64,000 nt of DNA, taken from the NCBI RefSeq assembly GCF_014174355.1, contig NZ_JABEQF010000005.1, forward strand, positions 1-64,000. The letters are read 5' to 3'. This DNA is from Gluconacetobacter azotocaptans. Lineage in GTDB: Bacteria; Pseudomonadota; Alphaproteobacteria; Acetobacterales; Acetobacteraceae. How positions within the stretch are numbered: the stretch's first letter is position 1; each line of letters starts with the position of its first letter. Below the pieces are notes generated by a model. It was given only the letters and a program-made list of their open reading frames with translations. It did not search any database and was not told where the DNA came from. The translations under genes were made by a program, and so were the position numbers. Shown in pieces: positions 32,925 to 41,503 of the stretch.

Positions 32925-34406
32925 ATGCCGGCTCTCGACAATTCGACCCTCGGCCAGCTTCCCGCCGCGATCATCGTCCCGACCTATGACAGGGCCGCGA
33001 TCCGACCCGGTATCGCGCATATGAGCGTGGGGAATTTCCACCGCGCCCATCAGGCCGTCTATCTGGACCGCGTCCTGGCCACTCCGGGCAACACGCAATG
33101 GGGCATCCTGGGCATCGGCATCATGGACGACGCGCGCGAACGCGCGAAGGCCAGCGCCCTGCGCGCCCAGGACGGTCTTTATACACTGACCGAATGCCCG
33201 GCCGACGCCCCCGACACCGTGCGCGTCGTCGGCTCGATCGTGGACTATCTCCACGCCCCGGACGACCGGGCTGGGACGATCCGCCGCCTGGCCGACCCGG
33301 CGATCCGCATCGTCAGCATGACGGTCACCGAGGGCGGCTATTATGTGGACGAGGCCGGGCAGTTCCAGTTGGACCATCCCGCGATCGCCGAGGACCTGGC
33401 CCGCGACGTGCCTCACACCGTCTTCGGCCTGCTGACCGAGGCCCTGCGCCTGCGGCGCGATGCCGGCGTCGGCCCCTTCACCATCCTGTCCTGCGACAAC
33501 CTGCCCCATAACGGCCACGTCGCGCGCACCGCCTTCCTGGCCTGGGCCCAGGCCCGCGACGCGGCACTTGCCGAGTGGATCGCGGCCCACGTCACCTTTC
33601 CCTGCACCATGGTGGACCGCATTACCCCCGCCGTCCGCGATGCCGACATCGCGCGACTGGATGCCGCCAGCGGCGTCGACGACCGCGCGCCGGTGTTCTG
33701 CGAGGATTTCATCCAGTGGGTGGTCGAGGATTCGTTCTGTGCCGGACGTCCGCCGCTGGAAGCCGCGGGCGTCCTGTTCACCAGGGACGTGGCGCCCTAC
33801 GAGCAGGTCAAGCTGAGGATGCTCAACGCCTCGCATTCCATGCTCGGCCTGCCGGGCGTGCTGATGGGCTATCGCATCGTCAGCGACATCATGCGCGACC
33901 CCGACGTCATCGAACTGGTCGAACGCTATCTGGGCTTCGATGCCGAACCGCTGCTCGGGGCGCCGCCGGGCATGGAACTGCATGATTATGGCGCCCTGCT
34001 GCTGCGCCGCTTCCGCAACCAGGCGATCAGCGACCAGTTGCTGCGCATCGCCTCGGACAGCGCGTCGAAACTGCCGGTCTTCGTCAAGGACACCGCCACC
34101 GGCACGCTCGCGCGCGGGGGCAATCCCGTCCGCATCGCCTTCCTGCTGGCCTGCTTTGCCGAATATCTGCGCGGCACCGACGACAGCGGGGCTGCTTATA
34201 CCGTGACGGAACCCCATCTGACGCCGGACGATCTGGCGCTGGCCGCCGATGCCGATCCCGGCCGGGCGCTGGGCATGTCGGTGTTCGCCGGATGGGGGCT
34301 GGAGGACCATCCCGCCTTCGTCGCGCTGTTCGTCCGCCTGCGCCGCGCCATCCGCGCCGACGGCACCCGCCCCACCCTGCACGCCATCATCGCCCAACCC
34401 GGCTGA
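32925..34406 (+). CDS. Mannitol 2-dehydrogenase (long-chain polyol dehydrogenase)
   Basis: This 493-residue NAD(P)-dependent enzyme interconverts D-mannitol and D-fructose (fructuronate/tagaturonate reductases are close relatives). N-terminal Rossmann sequence HMSVGNFHRAHQAVYLDRVL, then TVTEGGYYVD, TILSCDNLPHNGHV and the catalytic signature KLRMLNASHSMLG, in which Lys296, Asn301 and His304 keep the spacing of the Lys-Asn-His catalytic residues of Pseudomonas fluorescens mannitol dehydrogenase. The cytoplasmic enzyme sits next to periplasmic oxidases. Start is ATG 32925; an in-frame upstream start at 32847 has no support. Confidence 0.92.
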   Translation: MPALDNSTLGQLPAAIIVPTYDRAAIRPGIAHMSVGNFHRAHQAVYLDRVLATPGNTQWGILGIGIMDDARERAKASALRAQDGLYTLTECPADAPDTVRVVGSIVDYLHAPDDRAGTIRRLADPAIRIVSMTVTEGGYYVDEAGQFQLDHPAIAEDLARDVPHTVFGLLTEALRLRRDAGVGPFTILSCDNLPHNGHVARTAFLAWAQARDAALAEWIAAHVTFPCTMVDRITPAVRDADIARLDAASGVDDRAPVFCEDFIQWVVEDSFCAGRPPLEAAGVLFTRDVAPYEQVKLRMLNASHSMLGLPGVLMGYRIVSDIMRDPDVIELVERYLGFDAEPLLGAPPGMELHDYGALLLRRFRNQAISDQLLRIASDSASKLPVFVKDTATGTLARGGNPVRIAFLLACFAEYLRGTDDSGAAYTVTEPHLTPDDLALAADADPGRALGMSVFAGWGLEDHPAFVALFVRLRRAIRADGTRPTLHAIIAQPG

Positions 34407-34600
34407 GTTCAACCCGACGGAGCCACGCCCGAACCTGATCACGAAATTGTGAATAAGCCGCCACCGGGCAGAACCAATGCGCCCGGGGCGGCGATCCATT
34501 CCGCAATCCGAAGGTTATGGTCGCAGAGAAACGCAACCCACTGCCGCGTCGCCGCCAGGACCATGCGGATCGGGAACGGACACCGCCACAACACGTTAAC

Positions 34601-34612
34601 TTGACCGGTCAA
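34601..34612. promoter_or_regulatory. 12-bp perfect palindrome in the gcd promoter region
   Basis: TTGACCGGTCAA lies 59 bp before the gcd ATG, flanked by GTTAAC and AAAGTTAC to give a longer imperfect dyad. Its first six bases resemble a -35 box. It is a plausible operator for gcd, with no matching regulator identified. The rest of the 264-bp gap (34407-34670) shows no gene. Confidence 0.45.
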
Positions 34613-34670
34613 AAAGTTACGGGCTTGTCACGCAATTCGGATCGAATTTCCACAGCAAGTTGGGTTTCCA

Positions 34671-37058
34671 ATGAACAGTTCACAAGGATTGCGCCCGGTG
34701 GTCGTGCTCACCGCAGTGGTCTGCGCCCTGATCGGGCTCTACCTGCTGGCCGGCGGCGTCTGGCTGACCGCGCTTGGCGGGTCGGCCTATTACGTCGTTG
34801 CCGGCCTCATGCTGCTGGTAACGGCCGGATTGCTGTTCCGGCGCCGGCAGGAGGCCCTGTGGGTCTACGCCGCCCTGCTGATCGGCACCATGATCTGGGC
34901 CGTGGCCGAGGTCGGGTTCGATTTCTGGGCCCTGGCCCCGCGCGGCGACATCCTGGTCCCGCTGGGTGTCTGGCTGCTGCTGCCCCCCGTCACCCGCGGG
35001 CTGGGCCCGGCAAGCCGGGCCGGGCTGCTGCCGCTGGCCGCGAGTGTCGGCGCGGCGGTCGTCGTGGTCGGGGCGGCCCTGCTTCAGGACCCGCAGGACA
35101 TCGCGGGCAGCCTGCCGCAGGTCGCGCAGAACGCGCCGACGCCGGGTGACGCGGGCCAGATGCCCGACGAGGACTGGCAGGCCTATGGCCGCACCCAGTT
35201 CGGCGACCGGTTCAGCCCGCTCAAGCAGATCACGCCGACCAACGTGCATGACCTGAAGGTGGCGTGGGTGTTCCGCACCGGCGACCTGAAGGGACCGCAC
35301 GATCCGGGCGAATTCACCGACGAGGTCACGCCGATCAAGATCCGCGACACCGTCTACCTGTGCTCGCCGCATCAGATCCTGTTTGCGCTGGATGCCGCCA
35401 CCGGCAAGCAGAAATGGAAATTCGATCCCAAGATCGCCTACAACGCGACCTTCCAGCACATGACCTGCCGCGGCGTCTCGTACCACGAGACCGCGGCCGA
35501 CGCCCAGACCATCGACGGCGCCCAGGCCCCCGTCGATTGCCCCCGCCGCATTTTCCTGCCGACCAATGACGGACGCCTGTTCGCCCTGGACGCGGAAACC
35601 GGCGAGCGCTGCCACAATTTCGGCGATGACGGCGCGGTCGACCTGAAGGCCGGCGAAGTCGTCCAGACCCCCGGCTTCTTCGAGGCCACGTCGCCCCCGG
35701 TCGTCACCGACAAGCTGGTCATCATCTCGGGCGCGGTGATGGACAATTACTCGACCCACGAGCCCTCGGGCGTGACGCGCGGCTTTGACGTCTATACCGG
35801 CCGGCTGGTCTGGGTGTTCGACGCGGGCAACCCCGACCCCAACGAAATGCCCTCCGACACGCATCATTTCGTGGGCAATTCGCCCAACTCGTGGATCGTG
35901 TCGTCCTACGATCCCAAGCTGAACCTGATCTTCATCCCCATGGGCGTGCAGACACCCGACATCTGGGGCGGCAACCGCGACGCGGATTCCGAACGCTATG
36001 CCAGCGCGATCCTGGCGCTGAACGCCGACACCGGCAAAATGGCCTGGTCGTACCAGACCGTGCACCATGACCTGTGGGACATGGACATCCCGGCCCAGCC
36101 CAGCCTGGTGGACATCCGCACCGCCGGCGGCGACATCGTGCCCACGCTGTATGCCCCGGCCAAGACCGGCAACATCTTCGTCCTGGACCGCCGGACCGGC
36201 ACCCCGGTGGTGCCCGCGCCGGAAACCCCGGTGCCGCAGGGCGCGGCCCCGGGCGACCATACCTCCCCCACCCAGCCGTTCTCCGAGCTGACGTTCCGGC
36301 CGAAGAAGAATCTGACGGACGCCGACATGTGGGGCGGCACGATGTTCGACCAGCTGATGTGCCGCATCATGTTCCATCGCCTGCGCTACGACGGGCCGTT
36401 CACCCCGCCGTCGGTGCAGGGCACGCTGGTCTTCCCGGGCAATCTGGGCATGTTCGAATGGGGCGGCCTGGCCGTCGATCCGGTGCGGCAGATCGCCATC
36501 GCCAACCCGATCGCGATCCCGTTCGTGTCGCGCCTGATCCCGCGCGGACCGAACAATCCGGCCAACCCCGACGCCTCGCAGCCCTCGGGGTCGGAAACCG
36601 GCGTCCAGCCGCAGTTCGGCGTGCCCTTCGGCGTGACGCTCAGCCCGTTCCTGTCCCCGCTGGGCCTGCCGTGCAAGGAGCCGGGCTGGGGCTTCATGGC
36701 CGGGATCGACCTGAAGACCAACAAGATCACCTGGATGCATCGCAACGGCACGACCCGCGACAGCGCGCCGGTGCCGCTTCCCTTCAAGGTCGGCATTCCC
36801 AGCCTGGGTGGACCGCTGACCACGGCGGGCGGCGTCGCGTTCCTGACCTCGACGGCGGATTACTACATCCGCGCCTACGACGTCACGACCGGCCAGCAGC
36901 TCTGGCAGGATCGCCTGCCCGCCGGCGGCCAGTCGACGCCGATGACCTACGCCGTGAACGGGCGCCAGTTCATCGTCACGGCCGACGGTGGCCACGGTTC
37001 GTTCGGCAGCAAGCTGGGCGACTACGTCGTCGCCTACGCCCTGCCCGAGGGGCACTGA
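34671..37058 (+). CDS. gcd: Membrane-bound PQQ-dependent glucose dehydrogenase
   Basis: This 795-residue quinoprotein oxidises D-glucose to glucono-delta-lactone in the periplasm and passes electrons to ubiquinone. The N-terminal ~140 residues contain five hydrophobic helices (for example VVVLTAVVCALIGLYLLAGG), followed by an eight-bladed propeller: WQAYGRTQFGDRFSPLKQIT, FHMTCRGVSYHET-like segments, NDGRLFALDAETGERC, YSTHEPSGVTRGFDVYTGRL, HHDLWDMDIPAQPSLVDI and TADGGHGSFGSKLGDYVVAY. Length and motifs match mGDH of acetic acid bacteria. A 264-bp upstream region contains a 12-bp palindrome, and a strong terminator follows. Gluconate formed outside fits the gluconate permease at 14.9 kb. Confidence 0.96.
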   Translation: MNSSQGLRPVVVLTAVVCALIGLYLLAGGVWLTALGGSAYYVVAGLMLLVTAGLLFRRRQEALWVYAALLIGTMIWAVAEVGFDFWALAPRGDILVPLGVWLLLPPVTRGLGPASRAGLLPLAASVGAAVVVVGAALLQDPQDIAGSLPQVAQNAPTPGDAGQMPDEDWQAYGRTQFGDRFSPLKQITPTNVHDLKVAWVFRTGDLKGPHDPGEFTDEVTPIKIRDTVYLCSPHQILFALDAATGKQKWKFDPKIAYNATFQHMTCRGVSYHETAADAQTIDGAQAPVDCPRRIFLPTNDGRLFALDAETGERCHNFGDDGAVDLKAGEVVQTPGFFEATSPPVVTDKLVIISGAVMDNYSTHEPSGVTRGFDVYTGRLVWVFDAGNPDPNEMPSDTHHFVGNSPNSWIVSSYDPKLNLIFIPMGVQTPDIWGGNRDADSERYASAILALNADTGKMAWSYQTVHHDLWDMDIPAQPSLVDIRTAGGDIVPTLYAPAKTGNIFVLDRRTGTPVVPAPETPVPQGAAPGDHTSPTQPFSELTFRPKKNLTDADMWGGTMFDQLMCRIMFHRLRYDGPFTPPSVQGTLVFPGNLGMFEWGGLAVDPVRQIAIANPIAIPFVSRLIPRGPNNPANPDASQPSGSETGVQPQFGVPFGVTLSPFLSPLGLPCKEPGWGFMAGIDLKTNKITWMHRNGTTRDSAPVPLPFKVGIPSLGGPLTTAGGVAFLTSTADYYIRAYDVTTGQQLWQDRLPAGGQSTPMTYAVNGRQFIVTADGGHGSFGSKLGDYVVAYALPEGH

Positions 37059-37141
37059 CCCTCGGCCGCCCCCCGGGCACCGCCCGGGGGCAGCCGGCCC
37101 GGCACCTGCCGGGCCGGGACTATCCGGAATGTGAACATGAT

Positions 37142-37166
37142 AAGGGCCGGATTTCCGGCCCTTTTT
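37142..37166 (+). terminator. Rho-independent terminator after gcd
   Basis: GGGCCGG-ATTT-CCGGCCC (37144-37161) followed by TTTTT: a strong G-C stem with a U-tract, 85 bp after the gcd stop. Another G-C-rich dyad (GGCCCGGC...GCCGGGCC) precedes it at about 37096-37116. Confidence 0.9.
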
Positions 37167-37333
37167 CATTTCAGACGGTTGCGCGCGCCCTTAAACGAAC
37201 GTCATAATATGACACGGGGTGTCGAATCGCGCGATCCAGGAACCGGCGCCCCGTCGCATGACAGACCCCGCGCGCCCCTCCCTTCCGGACCCGGAGGCGA
37301 GGTGGCAGCGGCGGGCAAGAGAGAGGTGACGAC

Positions 37334-37366
37334 ATGAATTTCCCGTTCCGCAGGGTCTGGCCGTGA
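37334..37366 (+). CDS. Ten-codon leader peptide overlapping the aldehyde dehydrogenase cytochrome gene
   Basis: An ATG at 37334 with a good ribosome site (AGAGAGGTG, about 6-14 nt upstream) opens a 10-codon frame, MNFPFRRVWP, whose TGA (37364-37366) overlaps the GTG start of the cytochrome gene as GTGA. The downstream start itself has only CAGGGTCTGG before it, so its translation may depend on re-initiation after the leader. A protein function is not implied. This is a direct reading of the sequence; translation is inferred. Confidence 0.55.
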   Translation: MNFPFRRVWP

Positions 37367-38691
37367 TCGGACGCATCGTCGCCGCCGTTGCCGGCATCGG
37401 GGTCGCCGGCGGACTGGGCTTCCTGGCCTATGCCTGGCATCCCGCCATCGCCCCGATCGCGCCGCCCGCATCCACCGCCTTTTCGGCCGCCAGCGTCGAA
37501 CATGGCCGCGTCCTTGCCGCCGGGGGCTATTGCGCCGAATGCCATACCCGCCGCGACGGGCACGAGGGCGCGCCGCTGGCCGGCGACTACCTGATGGCGA
37601 CGCCGTTCGGCGCGATCTATTCCAGCAACATCACGCCCGACCCCGAAACCGGCATCGGACGCTGGTCCCAGGCCGCCTTCGTCCGCGCCATGCGCCAGGG
37701 CGTGTCGCGCGACGGATCGAACCTGTTCCCCGCCTTTCCGTTCGATCATTTCACCCATATGACCGATGGCGATATCGCCGACGTCTATGCGTTCCTGATG
37801 ACCCGCCCGCCGGTCCATTCGGTCAAGCGCGAGAATACGGTGCCGTTCCCGCTGAATGTCCGCCTGCTGCAGGCGGGATGGAAGCTTCTGTTCCTGCATC
37901 CGGGCGCCTACCGTCCCGACCCGGCACATGACGCACAGTGGAATCGCGGCGCCTATCTGGCCGAGGGGCTGAGCCATTGCGGTGCCTGCCACACCCCGCG
38001 CAACGCCATGGGCGCCGAGAAGGCCGGCGCGGCCTATGACGGCGCGCCGGTCGATAACTGGATCGCCCCGCCGCTGAACGGCACGAACCCGACCCCCGTG
38101 GTGTGGACCGAGGACGAGTTCTTCCAGTACCTGCGCTACGGCGTGGCCCCGCTGCACGGCAGCGCCGCCGGGCCGATGTCGCCGGTCATCCATGGCGGGC
38201 TGAGCGAGATGCCCGAGTCCGACGTCCGGGCGATCGCGGTCTATCTGGCCAGCCTGGACCAGGCCACCGGCCGACAGGGCGGGGATGCCGCGCGCCTTGC
38301 CGCGGCGATGCGGACCTCGGCCCGTGACCTGACCGGCCCGCAGACCGACCCCGACGCCCGGCTTTATGCCGGCGCCTGTGCCGCCTGCCATGCCAATACC
38401 GGAGCGACACCCGTGCTGGGCCGGCCCGAACTGGCGCTGAACAACGCGCTGTGGCTGTCGGAACCGACCAACCTCTATCAGGTCGTGCTGCGCGGGATCA
38501 ACGCGGGCGAAGGCCAGGACGGGGTGTCCATGCCCAGCTTCTACCATGCCCTGACGGATGCCGACCTAGCCCGCCTGGCCGCCTATCTGCGCCGCACGCG
38601 CACGACCCTGCCCCCCTGGACCGACCTGGAGCACAAGGCCGCGTCCGTCCGGGCGACATTGCCGGCGCCCCCCGTCGCCGCGTCCCATTGA
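37363..38691 (+). CDS. aldF: Triheme cytochrome c subunit of membrane-bound aldehyde dehydrogenase
   Basis: This 442-residue protein has an uncleaved or cleaved N-terminal hydrophobic segment (about 3-25) and three CXXCH heme sites: CAECH (57-61), CGACH (206-210) and CAACH (339-343). It passes electrons from the molybdopterin subunit to the quinone pool. The organisation cytochrome / [2Fe-2S] / Mo-subunit is that of the aldFGH-type aldehyde dehydrogenase in acetic acid bacteria; isoquinoline 1-oxidoreductase is the other family name and the substrate is not fixed by sequence. The start is a GTG at 37363, coupled to a leader peptide. The symbol is given by analogy. Confidence 0.85.
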   Translation: MIGRIVAAVAGIGVAGGLGFLAYAWHPAIAPIAPPASTAFSAASVEHGRVLAAGGYCAECHTRRDGHEGAPLAGDYLMATPFGAIYSSNITPDPETGIGRWSQAAFVRAMRQGVSRDGSNLFPAFPFDHFTHMTDGDIADVYAFLMTRPPVHSVKRENTVPFPLNVRLLQAGWKLLFLHPGAYRPDPAHDAQWNRGAYLAEGLSHCGACHTPRNAMGAEKAGAAYDGAPVDNWIAPPLNGTNPTPVVWTEDEFFQYLRYGVAPLHGSAAGPMSPVIHGGLSEMPESDVRAIAVYLASLDQATGRQGGDAARLAAAMRTSARDLTGPQTDPDARLYAGACAACHANTGATPVLGRPELALNNALWLSEPTNLYQVVLRGINAGEGQDGVSMPSFYHALTDADLARLAAYLRRTRTTLPPWTDLEHKAASVRATLPAPPVAASH

Positions 38692-38724
38692 GATGGCCAT
38701 CGAGATGAAAGACGGAGCCAAGTC

Positions 38725-39198
38725 ATGACGAGTTTTCGCCTCAACGGCCACGAGGTCTCCGTCGACGTTGCCGACGATACCCCCCTGCTGTGGGTCATCC
38801 GCGACGAGATCGGGCTGACCGGCACCAAGTTCGGCTGCGGCATCGGGATGTGCGGGGCCTGCACCGTCCATGTCGGCGGCCGGGCCACGCGATCGTGCAT
38901 CACGCCGGTGTCGGCCATCCAGGGGGCCGACATCACCACCATCGAGGGGCTGGACCCCGCCGGCGCGCATCCCGTGCAGGAAGCCTGGAAAGACCTCCAG
39001 GTTCCGCAATGCGGATACTGCCAGTCGGGGCAGATCATGCAGGCCGCAAGCCTGCTGAAGGATTATCCGGCGCCGACCGACGAGGATATCGACGCGGTGA
39101 TGGCCGGCAGCCTGTGCCGGTGCATGACCTATATCCGCATTCGCGACGCCATCAAGAAGGCCGCCTCGGCCACGCGGGGGGAACCGTCCAATGGGTAA
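38725..39198 (+). CDS. aldG: [2Fe-2S] subunit of membrane-bound aldehyde dehydrogenase / isoquinoline 1-oxidoreductase alpha
   Basis: This 157-residue protein carries two [2Fe-2S] clusters: a ferredoxin-type set in FGCGIGMCGACTVHV (Cys38, 43, 46 and 58) and a helical set in QCGYCQSG (Cys96, 99) and LCRCMT (Cys131, 133). It relays electrons from the molybdenum cofactor to the cytochrome subunit. The gene lies 33 bp downstream of the cytochrome gene and overlaps the molybdenum subunit gene by 8 bp. No signal peptide: it is likely exported by piggybacking on the Tat-signal partner. Confidence 0.92.
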   Translation: MTSFRLNGHEVSVDVADDTPLLWVIRDEIGLTGTKFGCGIGMCGACTVHVGGRATRSCITPVSAIQGADITTIEGLDPAGAHPVQEAWKDLQVPQCGYCQSGQIMQAASLLKDYPAPTDEDIDAVMAGSLCRCMTYIRIRDAIKKAASATRGEPSNG

Positions 39199-41503
39199 GC
39201 TCGGCCGAATGCAGGCATCGCCCGATCGCCTGTCGCGACGCGGCTTTCTGATGACCGCGGTGGGCGCGGGCGTCATGTTCGGCTTTCCGGCCGCCCGCGC
39301 GGCGCAACAGTTTCCGGCGGCCGGCCTGCCCGGCGACGGCGCGTTCGAACCGACGATCTGGTGCGCCATCGCCCCCGACGGCGCCATTTCCGTCAACATC
39401 ATCCGCGCCGAGATGGGCCAGCATATCGGCACCGCCCTGGCCCGCATCATCGCCGACGAGATGGACGCGGACTGGAGCCGCGTGAAGATCAACTATGTCG
39501 ACACCGACCCGAAATGGGGTCTGATGGTCACCGGCGGCAGTTGGTCGGTCTGGATGACGTGGGACGTCTTCCGCCAGGCCGGCGCCGCCGCCCGCGTCGC
39601 CCTGACCGAGGCGGGGGCCCACCTGCTGGGCGTCCGGCCCGACCAGTGCACGACCCGCGACGGGGCCGTCGTGGCCGGGGCGAAAAGCATCACCTTCGGC
39701 GACATCGTGTCGCGCGGCCGCCCGTCCCGCAGCTTCACGCCCGATGAAATGGCGAAGCTGCCGTTGAAACCGGCGGCCGAGCGGCGGCTGATCGGCAACG
39801 GCGACCTCAAGGCGCTGGATATTCCCGCCAAGACCGACGGGACGGCGATCTACGGCATCGACGCCAAGATCGAGGGCATGGTCTATGCCCGGCCGAAAAT
39901 GCCGCCGACGCGCTATGGCGCCAAAATCCGCTCGGTCGACGACAGCGCGGCCCGGACGGTGAAGGGTTATCTGCGCCATATCGAGATCGACGATCCATCG
40001 GGCACGGTCCAGGGCTGGGTCGTCGCCATCGCCACGTCCTACACCGCCGCGATCCGCGCCGCCGACCTGCTGAAGGTGGACTGGACCCCCGGCGAGACGG
40101 CGCACATCGCGGAAAAGGACGTGCTGGACCACGGCCGCGCCCAGATCGGCCGGAAGGACGGCGGGGTGTACGTGTTCAACGATGACGGCGTGGACGCGGC
40201 CTTCACCGCCGCCGCATCGACGATCGAGCGCGAATATACCTGCGCCTCGGTCATGCATTATCAGCTCGAACCCACCAATGCCCTGGCCTTCGAGAAGGAC
40301 GGCATCTTCGAGATCCATGCCGGCAACCAGTGGCAGACGCTGATCCTGCCGACGCTTGCCAAGGCGCTGGGCCGTCCGGAAGACAGGATCGTCCTGCGCA
40401 CCTACCTGCTGGGCGGCGGGTTCGGCCGCCGCCTGAACGGCGACTACATGGTCCCCGCGGCCCTGGCCTCGAAGGCGCTGGGCGGCAAGCCGGTGAAGCT
40501 GATCCTGACCCGGTCGGACGACATGCAGTTCGATTCCTTCCGCTCGCCGTCGGTGCAGCGGGTGCGGGTAGCCTTCGACAAGACGCAGGCCATCACCGCC
40601 ATGGACTATCAGGCTGCCGCCGGCTGGCCGACGCAGGTCATGGCGTCGGCCTTCATGTCCAAGGGCGTGGACGGCAAGCCGTACGACCAGTTCGCCATCG
40701 CGGGCGGCGACCATTGGTACGATGTCGGCGCCTTCCGTGTCCGCGCCCTGTCCAACGACCTGGCCAACCGGACCTTCCGGCCGGGCTGGCTGCGGTCGGT
40801 CAGTCCGGGCTGGACCAGCTGGGGCGTCGAATCCGTCTGGGACGAGATCGCGCATCTGCACGGCAAGGACGCCGTCCAGTTCCGCCTGGACCATCTGACC
40901 GGCAAGGGCCGGAATGCCGGCCAGGCCCCCGATTCCGTCGGCGGTGCGTTGCGGCAGGCCGCGGTGGTCCGCCGCGCCGCCGAAAAGGCCGGCTGGGGCC
41001 AACCCCTGCCGAAGGATACCGGGCTTGGCATCGCCACCACCTCGGGCCAGGAACGCGGCATGCCGACCTGGATCGCCTGCTGCGCGCTGGTGCATGTCGA
41101 TCGGGCGACCGGCATCGTGCACTGCCGCAAGCTGACGATCGTGGTCGATGCCGGGACCATCGTCGACCCCGACGGCGCCCGCGCCCAGACCGAGGGCGCG
41201 GCCCTGTGGGGCCTGAGCATGGCGCTGTTCGAGGGGTCGGAAATCGTCGACGGCCTGCCCCGCGACCGGAACCTGGACACGTACACGCCGCTGCGCATCG
41301 CCGACGTGCCCGAAATGGACATCGAATTCGTCGCCAGCACCGAAAAGCCGACCGGCCTGGGCGAGCCCGGCACGACGCCGATCGCGCCGGCCATCGGCAA
41401 TGCGATCTTCAATGCCGTGGGGGTCAGGATGCGCCATCTGCCCGTGCGGCCGTCGGACGTCCTGCGGGCGTTGACGCGGCACGACGACGCGGAATCGACA
41501 TGA
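39191..41503 (+). CDS. aldH: Molybdopterin-binding subunit of membrane-bound aldehyde dehydrogenase / isoquinoline 1-oxidoreductase beta
   Basis: This 770-residue xanthine-oxidase-family subunit has a Tat signal (SRRGFLM, residues 15-21, cleavage near ARA), so the folded complex is exported. Molybdopterin sequences include MGQHIGTALARIIADEM, GGSWSVWMTWDVFRQAGAAA, TYLLGGGFGRRLNGDY, VKLILTRSDDMQFDSFR, GWLRSVSPGWTSWGVES and LGEPGTTPIAPAIGNAIFNA. It oxidises an aldehyde at the periplasmic face. No XdhC-like cofactor-insertion gene is adjacent. It overlaps the 2Fe-2S gene by 8 bp, and its stop overlaps the start of a transporter gene by 4 bp. Confidence 0.92.
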   Translation: MGKLGRMQASPDRLSRRGFLMTAVGAGVMFGFPAARAAQQFPAAGLPGDGAFEPTIWCAIAPDGAISVNIIRAEMGQHIGTALARIIADEMDADWSRVKINYVDTDPKWGLMVTGGSWSVWMTWDVFRQAGAAARVALTEAGAHLLGVRPDQCTTRDGAVVAGAKSITFGDIVSRGRPSRSFTPDEMAKLPLKPAAERRLIGNGDLKALDIPAKTDGTAIYGIDAKIEGMVYARPKMPPTRYGAKIRSVDDSAARTVKGYLRHIEIDDPSGTVQGWVVAIATSYTAAIRAADLLKVDWTPGETAHIAEKDVLDHGRAQIGRKDGGVYVFNDDGVDAAFTAAASTIEREYTCASVMHYQLEPTNALAFEKDGIFEIHAGNQWQTLILPTLAKALGRPEDRIVLRTYLLGGGFGRRLNGDYMVPAALASKALGGKPVKLILTRSDDMQFDSFRSPSVQRVRVAFDKTQAITAMDYQAAAGWPTQVMASAFMSKGVDGKPYDQFAIAGGDHWYDVGAFRVRALSNDLANRTFRPGWLRSVSPGWTSWGVESVWDEIAHLHGKDAVQFRLDHLTGKGRNAGQAPDSVGGALRQAAVVRRAAEKAGWGQPLPKDTGLGIATTSGQERGMPTWIACCALVHVDRATGIVHCRKLTIVVDAGTIVDPDGARAQTEGAALWGLSMALFEGSEIVDGLPRDRNLDTYTPLRIADVPEMDIEFVASTEKPTGLGEPGTTPIAPAIGNAIFNAVGVRMRHLPVRPSDVLRALTRHDDAEST

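Noticed and set aside
40330-41499. Upstream extension of the MFS transporter frame into the molybdenum subunit gene
   Set aside because: The low-complexity Arg/Gly/Pro-rich reading is a shadow of the molybdenum subunit gene; the transporter starts at 41500.
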